Made by a program: the position numbers and the translations under genes. A DNA stretch of 64,000 nucleotides from positions 6,241,001-6,305,000 of the forward strand of contig NZ_CP052859.1 of NCBI RefSeq assembly GCF_012935695.1. The letters run 5' to 3'. This stretch comes from Pseudomonas sp. ADAK18 (lineage in GTDB: Bacteria > Pseudomonadota > Gammaproteobacteria > Pseudomonadales > Pseudomonadaceae). The notes below the pieces were generated by a model. That model saw nothing but the letters and a program-made list of their open reading frames with translations. It did no database searches and had not been told where the DNA came from. Below, piece after piece: positions 1-8,870 of the stretch; position 1 is the stretch's first letter, and each line of letters starts with the position of its first letter.

Positions 1-1111
1 TGAGGCCTGCGCCGATACCGTAGAGCAGCCAGGTCGAGGCCATGATGAACAGCGGCTGTGCGCGATGTTGCCAGCAGGTCAGCAGGCCTTTGAACTGAAT
101 GAACAGCCACGGCAAAAAGCCGATGATGCCAACGTAATAAAGGACGCCCAGGGCAAAGCTATGGGGCTCCTCCAGGACATACCCCAAGCCTGGGAGGCTG
201 GCGCTGAAAGGCGCGTCGAAGCCATGGCCAATCCATGGGGTGCTGGCAATTTGTCCCAGCGCCAGTTGCCAGATGTCGAAGCGGTAGGAGCTGCCTCGTT
301 CGATCAGCATTTGTGAGAGCAGAACGGAGACTACAACTGTGCAGATCACCATGACGCCGGCCAGTACCAGCGATCTACGGTTCCAGCAGTTTATGCTGAT
401 CCATAGGGCCGCCAGGGTCAGGGCTACGAGCGGGGTTCTTGAGCCCGTAGCCAGCACGGCCGCAAACATGATTGCGGTTGCCGGAAGGCTGAGCCAGAGC
501 AGGGCATGGCGTCGGCAAGTCATGCTCAGGCTGAGCCAGTAAACACAAAAGAATCCAAACAGATGGGAGCTCAGCAGCGGGTTGTCAAAGGCCCCGCCAC
601 CAATCATTCGTAATTCAGGGCTATAGCCTCGAGCAAAGACGTAGAGGTCTTTCAGGGTGAAAACGAGCGCCAGGACCGCCGCGCCGAACAACAGTGGGCG
701 CAGAATATCTTCGCGGTAACGAACCAGCGCGAAGCAGCCGACAAATAGAAATACGGTATGCAGCGGCGGCTTTGCTTCACTCAGGAATCCGTCGGTTTGC
801 GGGCTCCACATCAGGCTCGTGAGTGCCCAGGCGACGAATAAAAGCATGGCAATGAAAATAGGCTCCCGCAGCAGCTCTTTGAACTCGCGGGGTCGCAGCA
901 GCAAGGCAATCAGGGCCGGAATGCTGAACAGGCCATAATAAAATTTGTGCAGAACGCTGCGGTCCGGCAGGAAAAAAAGACCGCACAACAGCATGAAAAA
1001 ACCAGCTGGAAGGATCCAGAGGCAAATGAAGTCGAAGATTCGATATGGGGTATTTTTAAGGCCGCTGAGGTGCATGCTTTGAAATTCGTCGCCGAGATGA
1101 GTGGCCATCAT
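1..1111 (-). CDS. waaL: O-antigen ligase-like membrane protein (partial)
   Basis: Reading the minus strand from an ATG pair at 1111/1108 gives an uninterrupted frame of about 370 residues that runs off the left edge of the window, so the C-terminus is missing. The protein is a string of hydrophobic segments (for example CLWILPAGFFMLLCGLFFL near the N-terminus). The region ...TGSRTPLVALTLAALW... followed by ...GRGSSYRFDIWQLALGQI-like sequence (RGSSYRFDIW) and GHGFDAP is typical of the Wzy_C/WaaL family, which joins polymer to the lipid A core in the periplasmic leaflet. Its place next to msbA, divergently arranged, fits LPS assembly. Family membership is a confident reading; whether the substrate is O-antigen or another polymer is not shown. 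Confidence 0.8.
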   Translation of the reverse strand, partial: MMATHLGDEFQSMHLSGLKNTPYRIFDFICLWILPAGFFMLLCGLFFLPDRSVLHKFYYGLFSIPALIALLLRPREFKELLREPIFIAMLLFVAWALTSLMWSPQTDGFLSEAKPPLHTVFLFVGCFALVRYREDILRPLLFGAAVLALVFTLKDLYVFARGYSPELRMIGGGAFDNPLLSSHLFGFFCVYWLSLSMTCRRHALLWLSLPATAIMFAAVLATGSRTPLVALTLAALWISINCWNRRSLVLAGVMVICTVVVSVLLSQMLIERGSSYRFDIWQLALGQIASTPWIGHGFDAPFSASLPGLGYVLEEPHSFALGVLYYVGIIGFLPWLFIQFKGLLTCWQHRAQPLFIMASTWLLYGIGAGL

Positions 1112-1230
1112 AACGGTAATGGGGGCGGGCTGTCGTTTGTCCGGTTCCCTCGACAGCAGCTTTTGCTGGTGCCGGTCCGACAGGGAAGCTGTGCTAAAGT
1201 CTGCATCCTTTCCAACGACTGTCGCGTGAT

Positions 1231-3036
1231 ATGACCAACTCCAGTCTCTCCGCAGACCCATCGAGCTTGAAAATCTACTTCCGTTTGCTCGGCTATGTCC
1301 GGCCTTACGCGGGGTTGTTTCTCATCAGTATCGTCGGGTTTCTGATTTTTGCTTCGACCCAACCGATGCTTGGGTACATCCTCAAGTATTTCGTCGATGG
1401 GCTGTCGAACCCCCAGGCCGTACTGTTTCCTTCGGTGCCTTACCTGCGTGACTTGCAATTGCTGCAGGCCGTGCCTTTGCTGATCGTGCTGATTGCCGCC
1501 TGGCAGGGCCTGGGTTCTTTCCTGGGTAACTACTTCCTGGCCAAGGTATCCCTGGGGCTGGTGCATGACCTGCGGGTGCAGTTGTTCAACAACCTGCTGG
1601 TATTGCCCAACCGTTACTTTGACCAGCACAACTCGGGGCACTTGATCTCCCGCATTACCTTCAACGTCACCATGGTCACTGGGGCGGCGACGGATGCGAT
1701 CAAGGTCGTTATCCGTGAGGGCATGACAGTCATATTCCTGTTCGCCTCGCTGCTGATCATGAACTGGCGCCTGACGCTGGTGATGGTCGCCATTCTTCCG
1801 CTGATCGCCGTCATGGTCAGCACGGCCAGCAAGAAATTTCGCAAGCAAAGCAAGAAAATCCAGGTGGCGATGGGTGACGTGACTCATGTTGCCTCGGAAA
1901 CCATCCAGGGCTATCGCGTCGTGCGCAGCTTCGGTGGTGAAGTCTACGAGCAGAAGCGCTTCCTCAAGGCCAGCCAAGGCAATACCGACAAACAGCTGCG
2001 TATGACCCGCACCGGTGCGATCTATACACCGATGTTGCAGTTGGTGATTTACACCGCGATGGCCGTCCTGATGTTCCTGGCGCTCTATTTGCGTGGCGAT
2101 GCTTCGGCGGGCGACATGATCGCCTACATCACTTTGGCGGGTTTGTTGCCCAAGCCTATCCGGCAGCTGTCGGAAGTCAGCTCGACCATTCAGAAAGGTG
2201 TCGCAGGGGCCGAGAGCATTTTCGAACAGCTGGACGAAGAGCCAGAGGTCGATCGCGGCACCGTTGAACTGGACGCTGTGACCGGGCACCTTGAAATTCG
2301 TAACCTGAGCTTCACCTACCCAGGCACCGAGCGCCAAGTGCTCAACGACATCAGCTTCAGCGTCGAGCCTGGAAAGATGGTGGCATTGGTAGGTCGCTCC
2401 GGCAGTGGCAAGTCCACATTGGCCAACCTGATTCCGCGTTTCTACCATCACGATAAGGGCGAAATTCTCCTGGATGGCACCGAGGTGGAAGACTTCCGCC
2501 TGTTGAACCTGCGCAAGCATATTGCCCAGGTCACTCAGCATGTGACCTTGTTCAGTGACACCGTGGCCAACAATATTGCCTACGGTGACCTGGCGAACGC
2601 GCCTCGCGAGGATATCGAGAAGGCCGCCACCGATGCCTTCGCCATGGACTTCATTGCGCAGTTGCCACAGGGCCTCGACACCCAGGTCGGTGAGAACGGT
2701 GTGCTGTTGTCGGGCGGCCAGCGGCAAAGGCTGGCCATCGCACGGGCCCTGCTGAAAAATGCCCCGTTGCTGATTCTCGATGAGGCGACATCGGCGTTGG
2801 ACACCGAGTCCGAGCGCCACATTCAAGCGGCGTTGGACAAGGTCATGAAAGGCCGCACGACCCTGGTCATTGCTCACCGCTTGTCGACCATCGAGAAGGC
2901 GGACCTGATCCTGGTCATGGACCAGGGGCAGATTGTCGAGCGTGGGACCCATGCAGAGTTGCTGGCGCAGAACGGCTACTACGCACGCCTGAATGCCATG
3001 GGGCTCGACGCGCCGGCGGCTGTCGACATCGTTTGA
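1231..3036 (+). CDS. msbA: lipid A export ATP-binding/permease protein MsbA
   Basis: A 601-residue half-transporter that flips lipid A-core from the inner to the outer leaflet of the inner membrane. The N-terminal half (about residues 20-300) holds the six-helix ABC membrane domain; the C-terminal half is an ABC ATPase with Walker A GRSGSGKST (about 388-396), signature LSGGQRQR (about 492-499), Walker B LLILDEATSALD (about 513-524) and the AHR switch histidine. Length matches MsbA. It lies between an O-antigen ligase and hldE, so the context supports the lipid A role over a drug exporter. The ATG at 1231 has only a weak ribosome-binding site. A GC-rich hairpin follows the stop. Confidence 0.95.
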   Translation: MTNSSLSADPSSLKIYFRLLGYVRPYAGLFLISIVGFLIFASTQPMLGYILKYFVDGLSNPQAVLFPSVPYLRDLQLLQAVPLLIVLIAAWQGLGSFLGNYFLAKVSLGLVHDLRVQLFNNLLVLPNRYFDQHNSGHLISRITFNVTMVTGAATDAIKVVIREGMTVIFLFASLLIMNWRLTLVMVAILPLIAVMVSTASKKFRKQSKKIQVAMGDVTHVASETIQGYRVVRSFGGEVYEQKRFLKASQGNTDKQLRMTRTGAIYTPMLQLVIYTAMAVLMFLALYLRGDASAGDMIAYITLAGLLPKPIRQLSEVSSTIQKGVAGAESIFEQLDEEPEVDRGTVELDAVTGHLEIRNLSFTYPGTERQVLNDISFSVEPGKMVALVGRSGSGKSTLANLIPRFYHHDKGEILLDGTEVEDFRLLNLRKHIAQVTQHVTLFSDTVANNIAYGDLANAPREDIEKAATDAFAMDFIAQLPQGLDTQVGENGVLLSGGQRQRLAIARALLKNAPLLILDEATSALDTESERHIQAALDKVMKGRTTLVIAHRLSTIEKADLILVMDQGQIVERGTHAELLAQNGYYARLNAMGLDAPAAVDIV

Positions 3037-3043
3037 AAAAAAG

Positions 3044-3065
3044 CGGGGTGAGCCCAATCACCCCG
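3044..3065 (+). terminator. possible hairpin terminator after msbA
   Basis: An 8-bp perfect stem (CGGGGTGA / TCACCCCG) with a six-base loop begins eight bases after the msbA stop. It is preceded by a run of A but followed by GTCATT, not a T run, so it is either a weak forward terminator or an mRNA-end stabiliser. Confidence 0.4.
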
Positions 3066-3112
3066 TCATTCTCCAGGGCGTGCAACGCGCTCTGAGGCTT
3101 TGTATCCGCATC

Positions 3113-3140
3113 TTTACACACTTGACCAAAGCCAAATAAT
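3113..3140 (+). promoter_or_regulatory. putative sigma-70 promoter for the sulfotransferase-cysC pair
   Basis: TTTACA (3113-3118), 16 bases, AATAAT (3135-3140) in an AT-rich patch that contrasts with the surrounding GC-rich DNA. It lies about 70 bases before the sulfotransferase start. This is a consensus reading only. Confidence 0.4.
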
Positions 3141-3209
3141 TCCCCGCCCTTCGTTTGTTATGTTGGCCCCCAGTTCTTGATGGCGAACGATGGGGGTTAA
3201 CCCTCTCGC

Positions 3210-3926
3210 GTGGGTAATGGGATGTTGCAACGTATTCTCTGGAAATTACTTCCAAAACCTCAAAGGGCTTTCCTGTTGGCGCGCTTGTCGGTGGTTGATC
3301 GCCAAGCCGTGAACAAGTCCATGTCTGAGGGCACAGCGTTTCCGGAGCCTTTTCGGCGGCATGCCTGCGTGTTCATCCATGTCCCCAAGTGCGCCGGCAG
3401 TAGCGTCTGTTCTGCACTCTTTGATAACTGGAGGCCGGGGCATTTACCGTTGTATTGGTACCAGCAGCAATTCCCCGAGCACTGCTCGCGCAGCCTCAAG
3501 TTCACTTTCGTTCGTGACCCTCTGGAACGTGCCTACTCGGCCTATGCCTTTCTGCGGGGCAACCACTTGGGTACCCGTGACCATCAGGCTCAGGTGTTGG
3601 TGTCCAGCTACCGGGACTTCGACGATTTTGTCGCGCGCTGGCTGCACCCGGAAAACGTGCGACGCCAACTTCACTTTGCTCCGCAGACCGACTTTCTGGT
3701 GGACGCCATGGGGCACATGGCCATGGACTTCATCGGCCGCCAGGAGCATCTGGGTCGAGATTTCCAGCACCTGTGCGAGCGCCTGGGAGTTGCGTCAGCC
3801 CTGCCTCATTTAAATGGTTCCGTTGAGCGTCGTCCGGAACCTGTCAGGGAATTTTGCTCCCTGCGCACGCGCCGTCTGGTCAGACGTGTCTATCAACGTG
3901 ATTACGAGCTCCTGGGTTATGAATAA
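3210..3926 (+). CDS. sulfotransferase family protein
   Basis: A 238-residue protein (226-234 if an internal start is used; the frame opens with GTG at 3210 and has an ATG at 3222). Two PAPS-binding signatures of the sulfotransferase fold are visible: the 5'-phosphosulfate loop HVPKCAGSS (residues 57-65) and the 3'-phosphate loop FVRDPLERAYS (100-110). This matches the Sulfotransfer_2-type enzymes that move sulfate from PAPS to carbohydrate hydroxyls. There is no signal peptide, so it should act in the cytoplasm. Its stop overlaps the start of the APS kinase gene by 8 bases, meaning donor synthesis and use are translationally coupled. Placement between msbA and hldE suggests an LPS core or O-chain sugar as acceptor; that is inference. 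Confidence 0.82.
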   Translation: MGNGMLQRILWKLLPKPQRAFLLARLSVVDRQAVNKSMSEGTAFPEPFRRHACVFIHVPKCAGSSVCSALFDNWRPGHLPLYWYQQQFPEHCSRSLKFTFVRDPLERAYSAYAFLRGNHLGTRDHQAQVLVSSYRDFDDFVARWLHPENVRRQLHFAPQTDFLVDAMGHMAMDFIGRQEHLGRDFQHLCERLGVASALPHLNGSVERRPEPVREFCSLRTRRLVRRVYQRDYELLGYE

Positions 3927-4527
3927 TGTGTCCCCCTCAGTCGGTTTTGCCTCTATTCGCCCATTTGCGTTGTCACTGTCAGTGGCCGCCCGTGCAGCCC
4001 TCAAACATCAACAGCCCTGTTGCCTGTGGTTGACGGGATTGTCTGGGGCCGGAAAGTCGACCCTGGCCAATGCGTTGGAGGTGAAACTCAACGAGCAAGG
4101 GCGCCATACCTTTGTGCTCGACGGCGACAACCTGCGCACCGGCTTGTGCAATGACCTGGGGATGGGTAATGAGGCGCGCAAGGAGAACATCCGCCGTATT
4201 GGCGAGGTAGCGCGCCTGATGGTGGACGCCGGCTTGATCGTGATTGTCTCGGCCATCTCGCCGTTTCGTGCCGATCGGGACACCGCCAGGGCGTTGTTTG
4301 GGCGTGGACAGTTCTTCGAAATTTACGTCAGCACGCCGTTTGATATTTGTGCCCGGCGCGACCCTAAAGGCTTATACCAGGCGGCATTACAGGGGCGTAT
4401 CAAGGATTTCACCGGGCTGGACAGTCCGTATGAAGCGCCGCATCAGGCCGACTGTGAGATCAATACCGATGAGTTCGAATTGTCTGATGCCGTTCAGCAT
4501 ATCTTGGGCGATCTGTTCAAAAAATGA
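3919..4527 (+). CDS. cysC: adenylylsulfate (APS) kinase CysC
   Basis: A 202-residue kinase making PAPS from APS and ATP. Walker A GLSGAGKS lies at residues 40-47, followed by DGDNLRTGLCNDLGM, ENIRR and the SAISPFRADR region that bind APS, and DPKGLYQ near the C-terminus. The ATG at 3919 is chosen because the frame upstream of it lies within the sulfotransferase gene and looks nothing like the family; the resulting 8-base overlap is typical of coupled genes. Pseudomonads are generally described as reducing APS directly for cysteine synthesis, so a stand-alone kinase beside a sulfotransferase points to sulfonation of a product instead. Function call is secure; the pathway is inference. Confidence 0.93.
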   Translation: MNNVSPSVGFASIRPFALSLSVAARAALKHQQPCCLWLTGLSGAGKSTLANALEVKLNEQGRHTFVLDGDNLRTGLCNDLGMGNEARKENIRRIGEVARLMVDAGLIVIVSAISPFRADRDTARALFGRGQFFEIYVSTPFDICARRDPKGLYQAALQGRIKDFTGLDSPYEAPHQADCEINTDEFELSDAVQHILGDLFKK

Positions 4528-4630
4528 TCAGTGCGAGGGTGTGATTCATTGCAGGTAAAGCTCTCGAACGAGCCAGCGCTCACCCTGTGGTAATATCGCG
4601 CCCCTGTTCATTTTGTATGTGGGTTGCTCC

Positions 4631-6061
4631 ATGAAGTTGTCCATGCCGCGATTCGATCAAGCCCCTGTCTTGGTGGTCGGCGATGTCATGCTCGACCGTT
4701 ACTGGCATGGCGGTACCTCACGGATTTCCCCTGAGGCACCGGTACCGGTAGTCAAGGTCGAGCAAATCGAAGACCGCCCAGGCGGCGCTGCCAACGTTGC
4801 CCTCAATATTGCCGCTCTCGGCGCCCCGGCCTCCCTGGTGGGTGTGACCGGTGACGACGAAGCCGCCGACAGCCTGGCCAACAGCCTGCGTGGTGCTGGC
4901 GTGCGTGCGCTGTTCCAGCGCATTGCCCATCAGCCGACCATCGTCAAGCTGCGGGTCATGAGCCGTCACCAGCAGTTGCTGCGTATCGATTTTGAAGAAC
5001 CCTTCGCCACCGACGCCCTGGCTCTCAGCGAGCAGGTTGACGAGTTACTGGAAGGCATCAAGGTGCTTGTGCTGTCCGATTACGGCAAAGGCGCGCTGAA
5101 GAATCACCAGATGCTGATCCAGGCCGCCAAGGCCCGGGGCATCCCGGTGCTGGCCGATCCCAAGGGCAAGGACTTCTCGATTTATCGGGGGGCCAGCCTG
5201 ATCACGCCGAACCTCAGCGAGTTCGAAACCATCGTTGGCGGCTGTGTCGATGAGCACGAACTGGTGACCAAGGGTGCAAAACTCATGGCCGATCTCGACT
5301 TGGGCGCCTTGCTGGTCACCCGTGGTGAGCACGGCATGACCCTGTTGCGTCCGGATCACCCGGCGATGCACCTGCCCGCGCGGGCCCGTGAAGTGTTTGA
5401 TGTCACCGGTGCCGGCGATACAGTGATTTCCACCTTGGCGGCTGCGATTGCTGCCGGTGAAGAGCTGCCCCACGCTGTGGCCCTGGCCAATCTGGCGGCG
5501 GGTATCGTAGTCGGCAAGCTGGGTACGGCGGCCATCAGTGCCCCGGAACTGCGCCGCGCGATCCAGCGTGAAGAAGGTTCGGAGCGGGGCGTGTTGGGCC
5601 TGGAGCAGTTGCTGCTGGCGGTCGATGATGCCCGTGCCCATAACGAAAGCATTGTCTTCACCAATGGCTGTTTCGACATTCTCCATGCCGGTCACGTGAC
5701 CTACCTGGAGCAGGCGCGCGCCCAGGGCGATCGCTTGATCGTCGCGGTCAACGACGACGCTTCGGTCAGTCGCCTGAAAGGGCCGGGCCGGCCGATCAAC
5801 AGTGTCGACCGCCGGATGGCGGTGTTGGCTGGGTTGGGTGCAGTGGACTGGGTGATCAGCTTCTCCGAGGGGACCCCGGAAAACCTGCTGGCGCAGGTCA
5901 AACCGGACGTACTGGTCAAGGGCGGCGATTATTCCGTCGACCAGGTGGTCGGTGGCGATATCGTCAATGCCTATGGCGGCAAGGTCAAAGTGCTGGGGCT
6001 GGTGGAGAACAGCTCGACCACCGCGATTGTCGAAAAAATCCGCAGCAATGACGTTACTTAA
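4631..6061 (+). CDS. hldE: bifunctional heptose 7-phosphate kinase / heptose 1-phosphate adenylyltransferase
   Basis: A 476-residue bifunctional enzyme of ADP-heptose synthesis for the LPS inner core. The N-terminal ribokinase-like domain (about 1-325) carries GGAANVALN and the catalytic-base motif DVTGAGDT (about 257-264). The C-terminal nucleotidyltransferase domain (about 340-476) carries TNGCFDILHAGH (from about 344) and the family's usual ending. I chose the ATG at 4631 because the protein then begins MKLSMPRFDQAP, as recalled for Pseudomonas HldE; a TTG 18 bases upstream is also open. A TAATAT hexamer at 4591-4596 could be a -10 box but has no good -35. The epimerase gene follows after 14 bases. 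Confidence 0.96.
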   Translation: MKLSMPRFDQAPVLVVGDVMLDRYWHGGTSRISPEAPVPVVKVEQIEDRPGGAANVALNIAALGAPASLVGVTGDDEAADSLANSLRGAGVRALFQRIAHQPTIVKLRVMSRHQQLLRIDFEEPFATDALALSEQVDELLEGIKVLVLSDYGKGALKNHQMLIQAAKARGIPVLADPKGKDFSIYRGASLITPNLSEFETIVGGCVDEHELVTKGAKLMADLDLGALLVTRGEHGMTLLRPDHPAMHLPARAREVFDVTGAGDTVISTLAAAIAAGEELPHAVALANLAAGIVVGKLGTAAISAPELRRAIQREEGSERGVLGLEQLLLAVDDARAHNESIVFTNGCFDILHAGHVTYLEQARAQGDRLIVAVNDDASVSRLKGPGRPINSVDRRMAVLAGLGAVDWVISFSEGTPENLLAQVKPDVLVKGGDYSVDQVVGGDIVNAYGGKVKVLGLVENSSTTAIVEKIRSNDVT

Positions 6062-6075
6062 TAGGTTTTACCGAT

Positions 6076-7008
6076 ATGGCTGATGCTCCTCTCGTTCTGA
6101 TCACCGGCGGTGCTGGCTTTATTGGCTCGCACCTGGTGGATGCCTTGCTCGTCAAGGGCTACGCGGTGCGGATCCTCGATGATTTGTCTACTGGCAAGCG
6201 CAGCAACCTGCCCATGGACAACGCTCGGGTGGAGTTGCTGGAAGGCAATGTTGCCGATGCTGCGTTGGTTGCCCGCTCGGCCATTGGCGCTTGTGCGGTG
6301 GTGCACCTGGCGGCAGTGGCCTCGGTCCAGGCGTCAGTGGACGACCCGGTCAGCACTCACCAGAGCAACTTCATCGGCAGCCTGAATGTCTGCGAGGCCA
6401 TGCGCGAGGCCGGGGTCAAGCGCGTGGTGTTCGCCTCCAGTGCCGCTGTGTATGGCAACAATGGCGAGGGTGCTTCCATTGATGAGGAGACGTCCAAGGC
6501 GCCATTGACGCCTTATGCCTCGGACAAGCTGGCCAGTGAACACTATTTCGATTTCTATCGTCGCCAACATGGTCTGGAACCGGTGATTTTCCGTTTCTTC
6601 AATATCTTCGGACCACGCCAGGATCCTTCTTCGCCGTATTCCGGGGTGATCAGTATCTTCAGTGAGCGCGCGCAAAAAGGCCTGCCTATCACCGTGTTTG
6701 GCGACGGCGAGCAAACCCGCGACTTCATGTATGTGGGAGACCTGGTGGACCTGCTGGTGCAAGCGATTGAAGCCGAAGAAGTCCCGGCGGGCGCGATCAA
6801 CGTCGGCTGGAACCAGACCACCACCCTTAAGCAGGTGCTGGAGGCGCTGGTCGAAGTGGTTGGCGACTTGCCGGCTGTCAGCTACACATCGGCACGGTCG
6901 GGGGATATTCGTCACTCGCGGGCGAACAATCAGCGCCTGTTGGCAAGTTTCAAACTGCCGGCGCCGACGCCAATGAAGGTGGGGTTGGCGCGGTTGCTCC
7001 AGCTCTGA
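6076..7008 (+). CDS. NAD-dependent sugar-nucleotide epimerase/dehydratase
   Basis: A 310-residue extended short-chain dehydrogenase. The NAD-binding glycine motif GGAGFIG is at 11-17, and the catalytic triad is visible as S122 (ASSAAVYG), Y147 and K151 (YASDK). RFFNIFGPRQDP and GDGEQTRDFMYVGDLV are typical of UDP-hexose 4-epimerases of the GalE/WbpP group. It starts 14 bases after hldE and is probably co-transcribed with it, suggesting a sugar for the LPS core or O-antigen. The exact substrate (UDP-glucose versus UDP-N-acetyl sugar or uronate) cannot be read from sequence, so I give no symbol. Confidence 0.88.
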   Translation: MADAPLVLITGGAGFIGSHLVDALLVKGYAVRILDDLSTGKRSNLPMDNARVELLEGNVADAALVARSAIGACAVVHLAAVASVQASVDDPVSTHQSNFIGSLNVCEAMREAGVKRVVFASSAAVYGNNGEGASIDEETSKAPLTPYASDKLASEHYFDFYRRQHGLEPVIFRFFNIFGPRQDPSSPYSGVISIFSERAQKGLPITVFGDGEQTRDFMYVGDLVDLLVQAIEAEEVPAGAINVGWNQTTTLKQVLEALVEVVGDLPAVSYTSARSGDIRHSRANNQRLLASFKLPAPTPMKVGLARLLQL

Positions 7009-7050
7009 CTCAAGGCCGTCGTGGTGCCGAGCAATGAGTGAAGCCGTTAG

Positions 7051-8016
7051 TTAGCGGCTTGCCTTCTTCGGCACCATCTTGCGCAAGATCTGCCGCGCCT
7101 TGCCGGTCAATTGTTTCAGCTTCGATTCTTTCTCGGGTGTGCTCAGTCCCTGCTGTCTGAGCCAGTCCTTCCACCTGATCCGTTCGTCGCGTACCAACCA
7201 GCCTTCCTGCTGGGCAAAGCTTTCTGCCAGATACAGTCCGCGGGTGCTGGCGGGATAGAGCTGATCCTTCTTCAAGGTATACAACTCGGCGCTCGGTTGG
7301 CCGTCCTTGAGAGGCATCAGGTACAGGTCGGGGCGCTGACGGTCCAGTCGCGCCACCAACTGGTCGCCCTCCAGTCGCTCATCGACATGAAACAGGCTCA
7401 GGGACTTGGCCTCTTTCGGCACTTCCAGGCGCAAGTCATAAATCAATTGCAGCGAAGCTGTGGGCAAATGCACGTAGGCCCGTGGGCGCTCGATCAGTTG
7501 CATGGTGGCGCAACGTACCGGGCGGGCGGCACCCGATAGCGGGCTCAGGCGAAACGGTAAGGCTTCCCGGTAATGCAGGGCAGAAGAGTAGGGCGCTGGC
7601 AGCCAAGTGTCGTTGAAGCGACCGCCGAGCCAGCCTTCCGGGGTTTCCAGCAGGCACTCTTCGGCGATTTCCTGGATAGCGGTGTGCAGTGGCAGGTTCA
7701 GCTCGTGGGCCGGGACGTAACCGGAAATCAGCTTGAGCACCACGTCGCCGCGATCCTGCCGACGTTGGCGCACCAGTACCCAGTAATCGCGATTCTGCCA
7801 ATGCAGGGTCAGGCGCACTGAAACGCCGAGATTGGCCAGCTCCAGGGAAAACCGCTCGGCGTCCGCCACGGTTACCGGTTTGCGTCGTTGTAAGGTTTGG
7901 GCAAAGTTGAGCGGCATACCGACGCTCTGGTAGCTCAGGCCTTCGGGGGTGGCTTCGACGAACAGCGGCAGTGTTTTAAAGTTACTGGGGTTTTTTCTTA
8001 TGAGCGTTCGCGGCAT
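7051..8016 (-). CDS. conserved protein of unknown function
   Basis: A 321-residue soluble protein. The ATG at 8016 is preferred to one 42 bases upstream because AAGGAG lies five bases before it. I recall relatives being labelled 'metal ABC transporter ATPase', but no Walker A, ABC signature or Walker B can be seen here, so that label looks wrong. Visible features are a segment with NUDIX-like surroundings (TAIQEIAEECLLETPEGWLGGRFN, here quoted only in part as QEIAEECL) but no complete Nudix box, and a basic C-terminus (LTGKARQILRKMVPKKASR). It is the last gene of a leftward run with an aldo/keto reductase (gap 41 bases) and an FAD oxidoreductase, which hints at a shared but unknown pathway. 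Confidence 0.75.
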   Translation of the reverse strand: MPRTLIRKNPSNFKTLPLFVEATPEGLSYQSVGMPLNFAQTLQRRKPVTVADAERFSLELANLGVSVRLTLHWQNRDYWVLVRQRRQDRGDVVLKLISGYVPAHELNLPLHTAIQEIAEECLLETPEGWLGGRFNDTWLPAPYSSALHYREALPFRLSPLSGAARPVRCATMQLIERPRAYVHLPTASLQLIYDLRLEVPKEAKSLSLFHVDERLEGDQLVARLDRQRPDLYLMPLKDGQPSAELYTLKKDQLYPASTRGLYLAESFAQQEGWLVRDERIRWKDWLRQQGLSTPEKESKLKQLTGKARQILRKMVPKKASR

Positions 8017-8057
8017 GTCGGCTCCTTCTTGCGTCGGGGTCGGCCGCGTCGGCGGCA

Positions 8058-8870
8058 TCAGAGTTGGCGAATGACCTGGGCAGCGGTCGCCACGTTATGG
8101 GCGAGGTGCAGCGGATTAATGGTCCCGACAATAGCACTGGCAACGCCGGTTTGCGCAAACAACAACATGAAACTGGCATGAATTGGATCCATTCCAGCTT
8201 CCAAGCACACGTGACCACTGGCCAGGGCCTTTTTCACCAGAATGCCTTTGCCATGGGCAGCGGCATAATCGATCACGGCTTTCTCGGCCTGTTCGTTCAG
8301 ATTGTAGGTCACCATGGCACAATCACCCCGTTCCAGAGCCTTCACGCCGCCTTCGACAGTTTTGCCGGAGAAGCCATAACCGCGAATCTTGCCCTCGCGC
8401 TTGAGGTCCTCCAGGGTCTGGTAGACCTCGCAGTCATTGAGGATGCGCAGGTCGTTGCCGTCGGAGTGCACCAGCACCAGATCGATAAAATCCGTTTCCA
8501 ATCGTTGCAGGCTGCGTTCCACCGAAAACCGGGTGTGGGCAGCACTGAAATCGTGGTGGGACACGCCATTGACGAACTCTTCGCCGACCTTGCTGACAAT
8601 CACCCAATCCTGGCGCTGGCCACGCAACAGCGGGCCCAGGCGTTCTTCGCTATGGCCATAGGCGGGGGCGGTGTCGATCAGGTTGATGCCCAGGTCGCGG
8701 GCCTGGCGCAAGAGCATCCGCGCTTCGTCGTCTCCCGGAATCTGGAAGCCGTTGGGGTATTTCACCCCTTGGTCACGGCCCAGCTTGACGGTGCCCAGTC
8801 CCAGCGGCGAGACCAGCAGGCCGGTGCTGCCCAAGGGGCGATGTAGGTCATGCAGGGTCGGCAGGCTCAT
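8058..8870 (-). CDS. aldo/keto reductase
   Basis: A 270-residue NADPH-dependent carbonyl reductase of the aldo/keto reductase barrel. The catalytic tetrad is intact: D66 and Y71 (LIDTAPAYGHSEERLG), K94 (VSKVG) and H135 (LVHSDGND). The short length, without the long C-terminal extension, resembles the YajO/Tas-like bacterial branch. Its start overlaps the stop of the upstream FAD oxidoreductase by 4 bases (ATGA type), so the two are coupled. Substrate unknown. Confidence 0.9.
   Translation of the reverse strand: MSLPTLHDLHRPLGSTGLLVSPLGLGTVKLGRDQGVKYPNGFQIPGDDEARMLLRQARDLGINLIDTAPAYGHSEERLGPLLRGQRQDWVIVSKVGEEFVNGVSHHDFSAAHTRFSVERSLQRLETDFIDLVLVHSDGNDLRILNDCEVYQTLEDLKREGKIRGYGFSGKTVEGGVKALERGDCAMVTYNLNEQAEKAVIDYAAAHGKGILVKKALASGHVCLEAGMDPIHASFMLLFAQTGVASAIVGTINPLHLAHNVATAAQVIRQL

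Noticed and set aside
1108..3057. A 649-codon open frame antisense to msbA
   Set aside because: It is a GC-rich shadow frame with no family motif and lies wholly opposite a clear ABC transporter.
7051..8016. ABC transporter ATPase call
   Set aside because: Walker A, signature and Walker B are all absent.
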